From assembly GCF_002160815.1 (NCBI RefSeq), contig NZ_NFLH01000008.1:22677-86676 (forward strand): a DNA stretch of 64,000 nucleotides, read 5' to 3'. Made by a program: the position numbers and the translations under genes. The DNA is from Massilimicrobiota sp. An134. Lineage in GTDB: Bacteria; Bacillota_I; Bacilli_A; Erysipelotrichales; Coprobacillaceae. Numbering within the stretch: position 1 is the first letter of the stretch; each line of letters starts with the position of its first letter. The notes under the pieces are model-generated. The model searched no databases, was not told the DNA's origin, and saw only the letters and a program-made list of their open reading frames with translations. Below are positions 19,253-30,132 of this stretch, in pieces.

Positions 19253-20637
19253 TTTTGTTTTAATGCTTCATCAATCGCTTGAGCTGCTTTTTTACCAGCG
19301 CCCATAGCCAAAATAACTGTAGCTGCTCCAGTGACAACATCGCCACCAGCATAAACACCATCTTTAGATGTTTTCATTGTTTCTTCATCCACAATGATTC
19401 CACCCCATTTTTGAGTATCTAAACCAGGTGTTGTCTGTCTGATTAATGGATTAGGACTTTGACCAATAGAAACAATCACTGTTCCCGTTTCAATAACAAA
19501 GTTAGAACCTTCCTTAACAACTGGTCTTCTTCTACCACTTTCATCAGGTTCACCAAGTTCCATTTCTACACATTCCATAGATTTAACCCAACCATCTTTG
19601 CCTTCAATTTTGACTGGATTTGTAAGTAACTTGAAAATAATGCCTTCTTCTTTAGCATGATGTACTTCTTCAGCTCTGGCTGGAATTTCTTGTTCACCAC
19701 GACGATAAACAATATATACATTTTTTGCTCCTAAACGTTTTGCAGTTCTTGCAGCATCCATTGCGACATTTCCAGCCCCAATAACACAAACTGTTTCAGT
19801 AATTTTCACTGGTGTCGGATGATTTGGGAATTCATAACCTTTCATCAAATTGACACGTGTTAAAAATTCATTAGCTGCATAAACACCATTTAAATTTTCA
19901 CCAGGAATACCTTGGAAACGAGGAAGTCCAGCGCCACTTCCAACAAAGATAGCTTCATAACCTTCTTCTTGTAATTCATCAATTGTTATAGAACGTCCAA
20001 CAACAACGTTTGTTTCAAATTTGACACCTAAATCAGCGACCCCATCAATTTCCTTTTGAACCAAATCTTTAGGTAAACGGAATTCAGGGATTCCATATGA
20101 TAAAACGCCACCTGTTTTATGCAAAGCTTCAAAAACAGTCACATCATATCCTTTTTTCGCTAATTCTCCTGCACAAGTCATACCTGCAGGGCCACTTCCG
20201 ACAACGGCGACCTTTTTTCCATTCTTTTCAATATGATTGTCTTTCTTTTGACCATGATCTCGATGATAATCAGCAACAAATCTTTCTAATCGTCCAATTC
20301 CTACTGATTCTCCTTTGATGCCACGAACACATTTCCCTTCACATTGATTTTCTTGAGGACAGACACGTCCACAAATAGCTGGAAGAGCATTTTCCTGTGT
20401 AATAATGTCATATGCTTCTTCAAAGTTTCCTTTTGCAACTTCGGCAATAAATTCAGGAATAGGTACACCGACTGGACAACCATTCTTACATGGACTATGT
20501 TTACAATTTAAACATCTTGTAGCTTCTTCCATAGCCTGTTCTTTTGTATATCCTAATGCAACTTCCTTAAAGTTCTGATTTCTAATCTGAGGTTCCTGTT
20601 CAGGCATTTTCACCTTTTCTAATGACATATTAGGCAT
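19249..20637 (-). CDS. nfnB: NfnB-like NADPH-dependent oxidoreductase large subunit (glutamate synthase beta-like)
   Basis: 462 aa. The N-terminal cysteines C42, C45, C50, C54 and C89, C93, C99, C103 bind two [4Fe-4S] clusters. GSGPAGMTCAGELAKKG starts the FAD-binding domain, and GAGNVAMDAARTAKRLG is the NADPH-binding domain. The same architecture serves glutamate synthase small subunits and sulfide dehydrogenase SudA. The adjacent FAD/[2Fe-2S] subunit points to NfnAB, the bifurcating NADH-dependent ferredoxin:NADP oxidoreductase. It is coupled to nfnA by TAATG. Confidence 0.85.
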   Translation of the reverse strand: MPNMSLEKVKMPEQEPQIRNQNFKEVALGYTKEQAMEEATRCLNCKHSPCKNGCPVGVPIPEFIAEVAKGNFEEAYDIITQENALPAICGRVCPQENQCEGKCVRGIKGESVGIGRLERFVADYHRDHGQKKDNHIEKNGKKVAVVGSGPAGMTCAGELAKKGYDVTVFEALHKTGGVLSYGIPEFRLPKDLVQKEIDGVADLGVKFETNVVVGRSITIDELQEEGYEAIFVGSGAGLPRFQGIPGENLNGVYAANEFLTRVNLMKGYEFPNHPTPVKITETVCVIGAGNVAMDAARTAKRLGAKNVYIVYRRGEQEIPARAEEVHHAKEEGIIFKLLTNPVKIEGKDGWVKSMECVEMELGEPDESGRRRPVVKEGSNFVIETGTVIVSIGQSPNPLIRQTTPGLDTQKWGGIIVDEETMKTSKDGVYAGGDVVTGAATVILAMGAGKKAAQAIDEALKQK

Positions 20638-21485
20638 TATTGAACACCTCCCATTAAATTACACATACGATTTGCTTTTTCATCCATTTGATGTTCTTCT
20701 TCTTTAAACATTCTTTGACGTGCCATCAGTTCATCGAAATCAACTTGTAACCCGTCAAAATCTGGTCCATCAACACAAGCAAACTTAATTTTACCATCAA
20801 CAGTTACACGACAACATCCACACATACCTGTTCCATCAATCATAATTGGATTTAAAGAAACTGATGTTTTTATATTATGGGGTTTTGTAACAGCAACAAC
20901 TGCTTTCATCATTGGCACTGGTCCAATCGCAATCACTTCATCAATCTCTTCACCTTGTTCAATCAAATCAGCTAACACTTGAGTTACAAAGCCTTTTCTA
21001 CCAAGTGAGCCATTATCTGTTGTTATATAAACATTTTTACAGAACTTTCTAAATTCATCAGCCCATAAAACATATTGTGCTTCTCTTCCACCAATAATCA
21101 CATCAACCTCAACACCCATTTGTGCTAAAGCTCTTAACTGTGGATAAAGTGGTGCACTTCCTACACCACCAGCAACACCAATAACATGTTTTGAAGCATG
21201 TAATTTTGTTGGTTCTCCTAAAGGTCCTACAAAATCTGTAATTTCATCACCTTCATTTAATAAAGATAATGCTTTTGTAGAATATCCAACAATTTGATAA
21301 ATAATTGTAATTGTTTCTTTTTTTCTATCATAATCAGCAATTGTCAATGGGATTCTTTCTCCATCATCACCCACTCTTAAAATGATAAACTGTCCTGGTT
21401 CACATTTTCTCGCAACATGGGGTGCATGAACAACCATTAACTCTACAACATCATTTAATTTTTCTTTGTGTAAAATCTTATACAT
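20637..21485 (-). CDS. nfnA: NfnA-like FAD/[2Fe-2S] oxidoreductase small subunit
   Basis: 282 aa, of the ferredoxin-NADP reductase type. RIPLTIADYD is the FAD-binding block, GVAGGVGSAPLYPQ the NAD-binding loop, and C222, C224, C225 and C237 bind a [2Fe-2S] cluster as in PyrK and NfnA. No pyrD is adjacent; the partner is the NfnB-like subunit. The ATG at 21485 lies 9 bases after GAGGGG; a TTG 9 bases further upstream is less likely. Confidence 0.85.
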   Translation of the reverse strand: MYKILHKEKLNDVVELMVVHAPHVARKCEPGQFIILRVGDDGERIPLTIADYDRKKETITIIYQIVGYSTKALSLLNEGDEITDFVGPLGEPTKLHASKHVIGVAGGVGSAPLYPQLRALAQMGVEVDVIIGGREAQYVLWADEFRKFCKNVYITTDNGSLGRKGFVTQVLADLIEQGEEIDEVIAIGPVPMMKAVVAVTKPHNIKTSVSLNPIMIDGTGMCGCCRVTVDGKIKFACVDGPDFDGLQVDFDELMARQRMFKEEEHQMDEKANRMCNLMGGVQ

Positions 21486-21514
21486 TTCGATCAACCCCTC
21501 TCGTAGTTTAAAAA

Positions 21515-21543
21515 ATTATATCACAGGGATAATTTTTTCGCAA
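21515..21543 (-). promoter_or_regulatory. Promoter of nfnAB
   Basis: TTGCGA (21543-21538), 17-base spacer, TATAAT (21520-21515) on the minus strand, about 30 bases before the start codon. Confidence 0.75.
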
Positions 21544-21615
21544 TACAACATCATCATTATCTCTTGACCACTATAGGATTCATAGCTTATGATATGAAAA
21601 AAGGAGAAATGTTTT

Positions 21616-22404
21616 ATGAATAAAAAACTTATATTTTTTGATATAGATGGGACTTTGTTGGATGAACAGAGTGGATCTGTGCCAGCTTCTACAATTGAAG
21701 CTATTGAAAAAGCTCAAAAAAATGGTCATCTTTGTTTTATTAATACCGGTCGTCCTATTTCTACAATTGATAAGATCATCACTGATCTTCCTTTTGATGG
21801 ATATGTCTGTGGTTGTGGAACCTATATCGAATATCAACAAAAAATATTATTTCATACTGAATTAGATTTTGAACTAAGAAAAAAAGTGATTCAAAGCATT
21901 GATCAATATCAGGTCGATGCAATGTTAGAAGGAAAAAATGGTGTTTATTTTTCACAACATTTAAAGCACCCTTTTATTCAAGCTATTAAAAAGAAATATC
22001 AGGATCTTCATTTTCAAGTTCACAGTTTTTCTAGTCATGAGGATGTTCCTTTTGATAAACTCACTGTCTGGTATCAACCTGACACACCAATTGAAGCCTT
22101 TAAAAAAGCATTAGAAAACGACTTTCTTATTATACAAAGAGATATTGATTTCTTAGAAATTGTGCCTCTTCCATATTCTAAAGCAACTGGTATTCAATAC
22201 TTGATTGATCATCTTGGATATACCTTAAAAGACACTATAAGTATGGGTGATTCCCTTAATGATTTACCTATGTTAACTTATACACATGAATCAGTTGCTA
22301 TGGGAAATAGTCATCCTCTTTTATTGGACCAAGTCACTTACATAACAACCCCTGTTAACCAGGATGGTATTCAACATGCTTTAGAACATTTTCATCTTAT
22401 ATAA
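21616..22404 (+). CDS. Cof-type HAD phosphatase
   Basis: 262 aa. FFDIDGTLL, NTGR and GDSLNDLPML mark a HAD type IIB phosphatase. The start has AAAGGAG 9 bases upstream. Closest in the window to the gene at 10403. It stands alone between nfnAB and the tandem small-RNA unit, and its 3' end meets a hairpin that would also end the minus-strand small RNA. Confidence 0.87.
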   Translation: MNKKLIFFDIDGTLLDEQSGSVPASTIEAIEKAQKNGHLCFINTGRPISTIDKIITDLPFDGYVCGCGTYIEYQQKILFHTELDFELRKKVIQSIDQYQVDAMLEGKNGVYFSQHLKHPFIQAIKKKYQDLHFQVHSFSSHEDVPFDKLTVWYQPDTPIEAFKKALENDFLIIQRDIDFLEIVPLPYSKATGIQYLIDHLGYTLKDTISMGDSLNDLPMLTYTHESVAMGNSHPLLLDQVTYITTPVNQDGIQHALEHFHLI

Positions 22405-22408
22405 AAGT

Positions 22409-22524
22409 AAAAAGAACGTGGGGAAACGTTCTTTTTGCTTTTATAGACGAATTTGATATATAGGGAGAGGGGTCGTCTATATTTTATCATATTATATGTC
22501 TTTTCTTAAGACACTTATATATTA
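22409..22524 (-). ncRNA. Probable small RNA gene, copy A, with its promoter
   Basis: On the minus strand a -10 TATAAT (22496-22491) precedes two hairpins. The first has arms ATAGACGA/TCGTCTAT (22480-22473 and 22450-22443) around a 22-base loop holding CCCCTCTCCC. The second (22435-22410) is AAGAACGT/ACGTTCTT with a CCCC-containing loop and a T-rich end, an intrinsic terminator. The expected RNA is about 75 bases from about 22484. C-rich loops are typical of RNAs that pair with Shine-Dalgarno sequences. No open frame is present. Confidence 0.6.
22410..22435. terminator. Terminator shared by the HAD gene (+) and small RNA A (-)
   Basis: AAAAGAACGT / ACGTTCTTTT with a six-base loop, A run on the left and T run on the right, so it can work in both directions. 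Confidence 0.8.
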
Positions 22525-22602
22525 ACCCAGCCATATGAATTCATTGTGAATTTCATAAGAACTTTATGTGAACTTTTTTAAATATTGCCATTTTAAACAC
22601 AA

Positions 22603-22717
22603 AAAAAGAACGTGGGGAAACGTTCTTTTTACTTTTATAGACGAATTGGTATATAGGGAGAGGGATCGTCTATATTTTATCATATTATATGTCTTGTCTT
22701 AAGACACTTATATACTA
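22603..22717 (-). ncRNA. Probable small RNA gene, copy B, with its promoter
   Basis: Same layout as copy A. A minus-strand TATAAT is followed by a hairpin with arms ATAGACGA/TCGTCTAT, whose loop contains TCCCTCTCCC, and then by AAGAACGT/ACGTTCTT and a longer T run (seven). Differences from copy A fall mostly in the first loop, the linker and the spacer of the promoter; all paired arms are unchanged. Confidence 0.6.
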
Positions 22718-22771
22718 CCGAGAACTTATGAATTCTCTATGAACAATTTCTTAATTCACAGTTTTTCTTGA

Positions 22772-23122
22772 TTAGTATTGTGCTTCTACATTTGCTTGTA
22801 CAACATAAATCTGATTTGGTACACATATAATACTTTTTGAACTTCCTTCTTTAACCCAACCAACTTTTTCACAATCATGATTAGGACAATCAACATTGAC
22901 TGCACGATATTGATGATCTTGCACTTCTAAATGAAATTCACCATAATCTCCTTCAAAAGTATATGTCTGATTCTTTGATATATCTATTGTTTCAATAATT
23001 TCATCATGATAATGGATTTCTATAATACCACCTTTTTTATCTTGAGTCAGTTGATAAATAAAATAGATTGCGCCAATCACAATACATAAGCCAATAATAA
23101 AAATAATGTCTTTCTTTTTCAT
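22772..23122 (-). CDS. NusG domain II-containing membrane-anchored protein
   Basis: 116 aa. One N-terminal membrane span (about 5-24) precedes a small beta-rich domain with VDCPNHDCEKVGW, a signature of the stand-alone NusG domain II family. These proteins are extracytoplasmic and of unknown role; some lie beside thiamine- or flavin-related genes, but not here. It is followed on the same strand by the two small-RNA units. Confidence 0.75.
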   Translation of the reverse strand: MKKKDIIFIIGLCIVIGAIYFIYQLTQDKKGGIIEIHYHDEIIETIDISKNQTYTFEGDYGEFHLEVQDHQYRAVNVDCPNHDCEKVGWVKEGSSKSIICVPNQIYVVQANVEAQY

Positions 23123-23233
23123 ATATGATTTCCTTTACTTTTATTTTCTTTATTATGGTAATCAAGAGTGACACATAAGTCAATAATTTTATGAAATTTA
23201 ATCTTTGTTATTTCATAATTGATAAGATAGGTG

Positions 23234-23258
23234 TATAATATTTATATAGAAATATTAT
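23234..23258 (+). promoter_or_regulatory. -10 element and overlapping inverted repeat of the PTS IIB gene
   Basis: TATAAT at 23234-23239 overlaps a perfect inverted repeat ATAATATTT (23235-23243) / AAATATTAT (23250-23258) with a 6-base spacer. An operator over the start site is the simplest reading. Confidence 0.55.
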
Positions 23259-23278
23259 AAATAAGGAGGAATCTTGAT

Positions 23279-23599
23279 ATGGTTAAAATCATGTTAGCAT
23301 GTAGCGCTGGTATGTCAACTAGCTTACTTGTCACAAGAATGCAAAAAGCTGCAAAAGAAAGAGGTTTAGAAGCTAAAATTTGGGCTGTTAGTGAAACTGC
23401 TCTTACAACAGAATATGCTGCTGATCCATGTGATGTTTTACTTATTGGACCTCAAGTTCGTTTCCGTTTAAATTCTATCAAAGAACAAGTTAAAAACGCT
23501 ATCCCTGTTGATGTTATTGACATGCGTACTTATGGTATGATGGACGGTGAAAAAGTTTTAGACCAAGCTTTAAAAATGCTAGAAGATTGGAAAAAATAA
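23279..23599 (+). CDS. PTS lactose/cellobiose-type IIB component
   Basis: 106 aa. MVKIMLACSAGMSTSLL contains the phosphorylated Cys8 and the P-loop-like CSAGMSTS of the Lac/cellobiose IIB family. IIB passes phosphate from IIA to the sugar at IIC. No IIA or IIC gene is near, so it is an orphan IIB. AAGGAGGA lies 8 bases before the ATG. The convergent 6-phospho-beta-glucosidase suggests a beta-glucoside such as cellobiose. Confidence 0.9.
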   Translation: MVKIMLACSAGMSTSLLVTRMQKAAKERGLEAKIWAVSETALTTEYAADPCDVLLIGPQVRFRLNSIKEQVKNAIPVDVIDMRTYGMMDGEKVLDQALKMLEDWKK

Positions 23600-23630
23600 G
23601 CGTTAAACATTCGCTAACATATGAATACTT

Positions 23631-23660
23631 AAAAAGGACATTTCTAAATGTCCTTTTTTT
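23631..23660. terminator. Terminator between PTS IIB and 6-phospho-beta-glucosidase
   Basis: AAAAAGGACATTT / AATGTCCTTTTTTT around a 3-base loop. Serves both convergent genes. Confidence 0.92.
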
Positions 23661-23662
23661 AT

Positions 23663-25135
<1,473 letters not shown>

Positions 25136-25191
25136 TTATTACCTCCATTTCCTTATAACTTTATTATACAATATTTTTTTCTATTTGTAAG

Positions 25192-25221
25192 AAAAAAGAG
25201 CATAGCCATAAGGTTATGCTC
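25192..25221 (-). terminator. Terminator of adhE
   Basis: GAGCATAACC / GGCTATGCTC on the minus strand with one G-T pair, a 4-base loop and six Ts after. Confidence 0.9.
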
Positions 25222-25229
25222 GATTTATA

Positions 25230-27905
25230 TTATTTTGCATCTTTAGGTGCAAATTTTGATTCATAATCGTAAATAGTACGTAAGATTTCTTCCATATCTT
25301 TTACGATTGGCATTCTTGGGTTAGCTGGAGTACATTGATCTTCATATGCGTTCATAGCAATTCTATGAATTGATTCTTCCCAAGCAGCTTTATCAATACC
25401 TTGAGATTTAACGTTAGTTGCAACACCAACTTTAACACATAATTCTTCACATGCATCAGCGAACATTTGAACACCTTCTTCAGGAGTTTTTGGTTTTAAT
25501 CCAATTAATTGTGCTAATTCCATGTATTTAATATCAGCTTTATAGTTTTCAATTTTTGGCCAGATATTTAATTTAGTTGGAACTGTACCATTGTATCTAA
25601 TAACATGTGGTAATAAGATACCATTTGTACGTCCATGAGGAATATGCCATTCTCCACCAATCTTATGAGCTAATGAGTGGTTCATTCCTAAGAATGCGTT
25701 AGCGAATGCCATACCTGCGATAGTTGCAGCATTGTGCATTTTTTCTCTAGCGATTGGAGTTCCTTTTGTAACTGATTCTTCTAAGTAATCAAATACCATC
25801 TTAACAGCTTGTTTAGCCCATCCATCAGTAAAGTCAGAAGCTAAGATTGAAACATAAGCTTCAACAGCATGAGTTAATACGTCAATACCAGTATCAGCAG
25901 CAATTGCTGGTGGTAAACTCATAACGAATTCTGGATCTACGATAGCTACAGTTGGAGTTAATGCGTAGTCAGTTAATGGATATTTCTTATTAGCTTTCTT
26001 ATCAGTAATAACTGCGAATGGTGTAACTTCTGAACCTGTTCCTGAAGTTGTTGGGATACAGATTAATCTTGCTTTCTTACCTAATTCAGGGAATTTGAAT
26101 GCACGTTTTCTGATATCCATGAATTTTTGTTTGATATCATCGAAGTTAACTTCTGGATGTTCATACATTAACCACATAACTTTTGCAGCATCCATTGATG
26201 ATCCACCACCTAATGCAATGATAACATCAGGTTGGAATTTTCTCATTAATTCAACACCTTCGTTAACTGTATCAATACTTGGATCTGGTTCTACATCGAA
26301 GTATAATTCTAAGTCAACTTTATTACGTCTTCTTCTGATAACGTCTTCAATCTTTTCAACATATCCAAGATTGTACATACCTCTATCAGTAATAATCATG
26401 GCTTTTTCCATGTATTTCATATCTCTTAAATATCTAATTGAATTTCTTTCAAAGTAGATTTTTGGAGGAAGTTTAACCCATTGCATATTGTTGTTACGTC
26501 TCCCTATTCTCTTAATATTTAATAAATTTACAGCACTAACGTTATTAGATACTGAGTTGTGACCATAAGATCCACATCCTAATGTTAATGATGGAATGAA
26601 GGCATTGTAAACTGAACCAATTCCACCGAATGTAGATGGAGCATTTTCGATAACACGAATTGCTTTACATTTTAAACCAAATTCTACTGAAATATCATGA
26701 TTTTGTGTATGAATAGCAGCAGAGTGTCCTAAACCGTTGAATGCTACCATAGCAGCAGATTTAGCAATACCATCTTCAGTTGAAGTTGCTTTTAATACAG
26801 CTAATACTGGAGATAATTTTTCTCTTGTTAATGGTTCATTTGGACCAACTTCTTTACATTCAGCAAGTAAGATTTGAGTATCTTCTGGTACTTTAAATCC
26901 AGCTTGTTCAGCGATCCAAGTTGCTGCTTTACCAACAACCGCAGCATTAACAGTTCCAACTTCGTTAACTTTATCACTGTATGCTTCAGCACCAAACATA
27001 TATTTTTCAAGTTTAGCTTTTTCTTCAGCATTTACCCAATATACTTTAAAACGAGAAATTTCTTCTTTAAATTCATTATAAATTTCTTGGTCAACGATTG
27101 CAGCTTGTTCAGAAGCACAAATCATACCATTATCAAATGATTTTGATAATACGATATCATTAACTGCTCTTTTTAAGATACAAGATTTTTCAACATATGC
27201 AGGTACGTTACCAGCACCAACACCTAAAGCAGGTTTACCACAAGAGTAAGCAGCTTTAACCATTGCGTTACCACCAGTTGCTAAGATTGTTGCAACACCT
27301 GGATGGTTCATTAATGCGCTAGTTGCATACATTGATCCACGTACACCAATCCATTGAATACAATCTTCTGGAGCTCCAGCAGCAATTGCAGCATCTCTCA
27401 CTACTTTTGCAGCTTGAACTGAACATTCATATGCAGATGGATGGAATGAGAAGATGATTGGGTTTCTTGTCTTTAATGAAATTAATGATTTGAAGATAAC
27501 TGTTGAAGTTGGGTTTGTTGTTGGAACAATACCACAGATAACACCAACTGGTTCAGCAATTTCAGTAATTCCAGTTAAAGGATCTTCGTTGATAATTCCT
27601 ACAGTTTTCAAGTGACGAAGATTACTTGTTACATATTCGCAGGCGAATAAGTTTTTAACAGCTTTATCTTCAAAGACACCTCTTCCAGTTTCTTTAACAG
27701 CTGCTTCTGCTAAAACACCATGTTGATCTAATCCAGCAACAGAGCATTTAGCAACGATGTAATCTACAGCATCTTGATCAAAAGATTCAAATTTGTCTAA
27801 TGCAACTAATGCTTTTTGTACTAACTCATCAATATGAGCATCAACTTGTTCATTAGTCCATTCAGCCTTTGGGGCTTCTTTTTTTACAGCTTTTTTTTCT
27901 GCCAT
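25230..27905 (-). CDS. adhE: Bifunctional acetaldehyde-CoA / alcohol dehydrogenase
   Basis: 891 aa. Residues about 20-450 are the CoA-acylating aldehyde dehydrogenase with the catalytic Cys in NGMICASEQ. About 475-885 is an iron-dependent alcohol dehydrogenase with DVLTHAVEAYVS and HSLAHKIGGEWHIPHG metal ligands. Together they reduce acetyl-CoA to ethanol with two NADH. The N-terminal extension is Lys/Ala rich. Its codons look more regular than those of its neighbours, as expected for a highly expressed gene. Confidence 0.97.
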   Translation of the reverse strand: MAEKKAVKKEAPKAEWTNEQVDAHIDELVQKALVALDKFESFDQDAVDYIVAKCSVAGLDQHGVLAEAAVKETGRGVFEDKAVKNLFACEYVTSNLRHLKTVGIINEDPLTGITEIAEPVGVICGIVPTTNPTSTVIFKSLISLKTRNPIIFSFHPSAYECSVQAAKVVRDAAIAAGAPEDCIQWIGVRGSMYATSALMNHPGVATILATGGNAMVKAAYSCGKPALGVGAGNVPAYVEKSCILKRAVNDIVLSKSFDNGMICASEQAAIVDQEIYNEFKEEISRFKVYWVNAEEKAKLEKYMFGAEAYSDKVNEVGTVNAAVVGKAATWIAEQAGFKVPEDTQILLAECKEVGPNEPLTREKLSPVLAVLKATSTEDGIAKSAAMVAFNGLGHSAAIHTQNHDISVEFGLKCKAIRVIENAPSTFGGIGSVYNAFIPSLTLGCGSYGHNSVSNNVSAVNLLNIKRIGRRNNNMQWVKLPPKIYFERNSIRYLRDMKYMEKAMIITDRGMYNLGYVEKIEDVIRRRRNKVDLELYFDVEPDPSIDTVNEGVELMRKFQPDVIIALGGGSSMDAAKVMWLMYEHPEVNFDDIKQKFMDIRKRAFKFPELGKKARLICIPTTSGTGSEVTPFAVITDKKANKKYPLTDYALTPTVAIVDPEFVMSLPPAIAADTGIDVLTHAVEAYVSILASDFTDGWAKQAVKMVFDYLEESVTKGTPIAREKMHNAATIAGMAFANAFLGMNHSLAHKIGGEWHIPHGRTNGILLPHVIRYNGTVPTKLNIWPKIENYKADIKYMELAQLIGLKPKTPEEGVQMFADACEELCVKVGVATNVKSQGIDKAAWEESIHRIAMNAYEDQCTPANPRMPIVKDMEEILRTIYDYESKFAPKDAK

Positions 27906-27943
27906 AACATTTCCTCCGACATCATAAAATTATTTACACGTCT

Positions 27944-27972
27944 AATATACTATATTCCTTGTGAAAAAACAA
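27944..27972 (-). promoter_or_regulatory. Promoter of adhE
   Basis: TTGTTT (27972-27967), 17-base spacer, TATATT (27949-27944). A short repeat CTTGT...ACAAG overlaps the -35. It resembles half of a Rex site, but the spacing is wrong for Rex. Confidence 0.6.
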
Positions 27973-28091
27973 GCAAGAGTATATATTTTTCATAATAAAA
28001 AAAGCGAAAAAACAATGTAAACCTTTTCAATTTATAAAATTATTTTTCCCAATAAAAATCAATATTTTCCATATCTTTTCTTTTCATTTTC

Positions 28092-28125
28092 AAAAAAGTC
28101 AACCCATATTTATAGGTTGACTTTT
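28092..28125 (-). terminator. Terminator of pgk-tpiA
   Basis: AAAGTCAACC / GGTTGACTTTTTT with a 10-base loop, just after the tpiA stop. Confidence 0.88.
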
Positions 28126-28135
28126 CAATGAACAA

Positions 28136-28879
28136 TTAGTCTAATGCAGCAATCATAGCTTTATATGAATCTTCTTGTAAAGAAGCTCCACCTACTAATG
28201 CTCCATCAATATCAGGTTGTTCTAATAAAGCTTTTAATCCTTCTGGTTTTACAGATCCACCATATTGGATTCTCACTTGATCAGCAACTTCCTGACCATA
28301 TAATTCAGCAACAACACTTCTAATATATGCACAAACATCTTGAGCAATTTCATTAGTTGCAGTTTTTCCAGTACCAATAGCCCATACTGGTTCATAAGCA
28401 ATAACAACACGACTTGCACAGTTTGGACATACATCTTTAAATGCAGCTACTGTTTGAGTTTTCACAACATCTTTAGTTGTTCCTGCTTCATATTCTTCTA
28501 ATGTTTCACCAACACATACAATTGGAGTTAAATCATTTGATAAAACTTGACGCATTTTTGCATTCACTGTTTCATCAGTTTCACCAAAATATTGTCTTCT
28601 TTCAGAGTGACCTAAAATAACCCATTCTACTCCAATTTCTTTTAACATGCTTACACTCACTTCTCCAGTATAAGCACCACTATCTTTAAAATGACAGTTT
28701 TGAGCAGCAACAATTAAGTTTTTAGCTGCACCTTTAGCAGTCTGTAAAGCTAAATATGGAGTTGCAATTCCCCAATCAGCTTTATCAGTGCATGCTCCAT
28801 CAACCGCTTCAACAAAAGCTTTTGTTTGGGCAATTGTTTTATTCATTTTCCAGTTTCCTACGATAATTGGTTTTCTCAT
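28136..28879 (-). CDS. tpiA: Triosephosphate isomerase
   Basis: 247 aa TIM barrel. NWKMN (Lys), VLGHSERR (catalytic His) and AYEPVWAIGTG (catalytic Glu) are all present. Interconverts dihydroxyacetone phosphate and glyceraldehyde-3-phosphate. The ATG at 28879 follows AAGGGG by 9 bases; the open frame extends into pgk but lacks a ribosome site. It starts 16 bases after pgk. Confidence 0.98.
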   Translation of the reverse strand: MRKPIIVGNWKMNKTIAQTKAFVEAVDGACTDKADWGIATPYLALQTAKGAAKNLIVAAQNCHFKDSGAYTGEVSVSMLKEIGVEWVILGHSERRQYFGETDETVNAKMRQVLSNDLTPIVCVGETLEEYEAGTTKDVVKTQTVAAFKDVCPNCASRVVIAYEPVWAIGTGKTATNEIAQDVCAYIRSVVAELYGQEVADQVRIQYGGSVKPEGLKALLEQPDIDGALVGGASLQEDSYKAMIAALD

Positions 28880-28895
28880 CTTTATAATCCCCTTA

Positions 28896-30080
28896 TTATT
28901 TATCATCAATTGCAGCAATACCAGGTAATACTTTACCTTCCATATATTCTAATGAAGCTCCTCCACCAGTTGAGATATGAGAAACTTTATCAGCATATCC
29001 AAGTTGCATAACAGCAGCAGCACTATCTCCACCACCGATAATTGTATTAGCATCTGGTAAGTTTGCTAAAGCTTCGCATACTGCGATAGTTCCTTTAGCG
29101 AATGGTTCCATTTCAAATACACCCATTGGACCATTCCATACAACAGTTTTAGCTCCTTCTAAAGCAGCTTTGATATTTTCAACTGATTTAGGTCCAATAT
29201 CTAATCCCATGTATCCTTCTGGAATATCTTCACCACATACTTTGATATCACCTTCAGCAGCAAATGCATTATTGATTACTGAATCAACAGGTAAGATTAA
29301 TTTATCTCCACCTTTTTCAATAATTTCTTTAGCAACATCAATACGATCATCTTCAACTAAAGAATTACCAATTTCATGTCCCATAGCTTTCATGAAAGTA
29401 TAAGTCATACCTCCACCAACGATAACTTTATCAGCAATCTTTAATAAGTTTTCAATAACTAAGATCTTATCAGAAACTTTAGCTCCACCTAAAATAGCAA
29501 CCATTGGTCTTTCAGGATCACTAACAGCTTTTCCAATATAAGCAATTTCTTTTTCAACTAAGAATCCAGCAGCAGATGGTAAATGAGCAGGAATTCCAGC
29601 AGTAGAAGCATGTGCTCTATGTACTGAACCGAATGCATCTTCAACGAATACATCTCCAAGTGATGCCCAATATTGACCTAATTCAGGATCATTTTTGCTT
29701 TCACCTTTTTCATAACGTGTATTTTGTACTAAGATGACTTGAGCATTATCAGCTTCTTTAACAGCATTTTCAAGTTCAGGTCCTCTTGTACAGTTTACAA
29801 ATTTCACATCTACTCCTAATAATTCAGATAATCTAGGAGCTACAACAGATAAATCATTTTTAGCTTTATCTTCTTCAGTTTTTACTTTACCTAAATGTGA
29901 GAACAATACGATAGCTTTTGGTTTTTGTTCTAACAAATATTTTAAAGTAGGTAATGCGGCAACAATTCTGTTGTCATTTGTAATTTCTCCTGTTTCTTTG
30001 TTTCTAGGTACGTTGAAGTCAACACGAACTAAGACAGTTTTTCCAGCGACTTCAATATCTTTAATTGTTTTTTTGTCCAT
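28896..30080 (-). CDS. pgk: Phosphoglycerate kinase
   Basis: 394 aa. RVDFNVP and SHLGK blocks of the N-domain and GGGDSAAAV of the ATP domain are present. Makes ATP from 1,3-bisphosphoglycerate. The ATG at 30080 follows GGAGGG by 9 bases; the TTG three codons upstream sits within the leader. pgk-tpiA lacks gap, which must lie elsewhere. Confidence 0.98.
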   Translation of the reverse strand: MDKKTIKDIEVAGKTVLVRVDFNVPRNKETGEITNDNRIVAALPTLKYLLEQKPKAIVLFSHLGKVKTEEDKAKNDLSVVAPRLSELLGVDVKFVNCTRGPELENAVKEADNAQVILVQNTRYEKGESKNDPELGQYWASLGDVFVEDAFGSVHRAHASTAGIPAHLPSAAGFLVEKEIAYIGKAVSDPERPMVAILGGAKVSDKILVIENLLKIADKVIVGGGMTYTFMKAMGHEIGNSLVEDDRIDVAKEIIEKGGDKLILPVDSVINNAFAAEGDIKVCGEDIPEGYMGLDIGPKSVENIKAALEGAKTVVWNGPMGVFEMEPFAKGTIAVCEALANLPDANTIIGGGDSAAAVMQLGYADKVSHISTGGGASLEYMEGKVLPGIAAIDDK

Positions 30081-30103
30081 TTTTCTCAACCCTCCATGTG
30101 CAA

Positions 30104-30132
30104 ATTATAACATTCTTACAACTGATTTTCAA
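30104..30132 (-). promoter_or_regulatory. Promoter of pgk-tpiA
   Basis: TTGAAA (30132-30127), 17-base spacer, TATAAT (30109-30104), 24 bases before the pgk ATG. Confidence 0.8.

Larger units (their letters stand above)
22409..22717. repeat. Tandem duplication, 116-base and 115-base units, period 194
   Basis: 22409-22524 and 22603-22717 match except for about six changes and one indel. The 78 bases between them resemble the 54 bases after copy B only in a short ATGAATTC stretch. The repeated part covers promoter, both hairpins and terminator, so the gene was duplicated whole. Confidence 0.9.

Noticed and set aside
22409..22717. Start of a CRISPR array or of a transposon inverted repeat
   Set aside because: Only two copies, units too long, direct rather than inverted, and each contains its own promoter and terminator.
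26095..26457. Long plus-strand frame inside adhE
   Set aside because: Shadow of adhE; biased codon use in adhE opens the opposite frame. No ribosome site.
27957..27973. Rex operator in front of adhE
   Set aside because: CTTGT...ACAAG is present but the spacing is about 6 bases instead of the 8 or so between TTGTGAA and TTCACAA, and the inner bases do not match.
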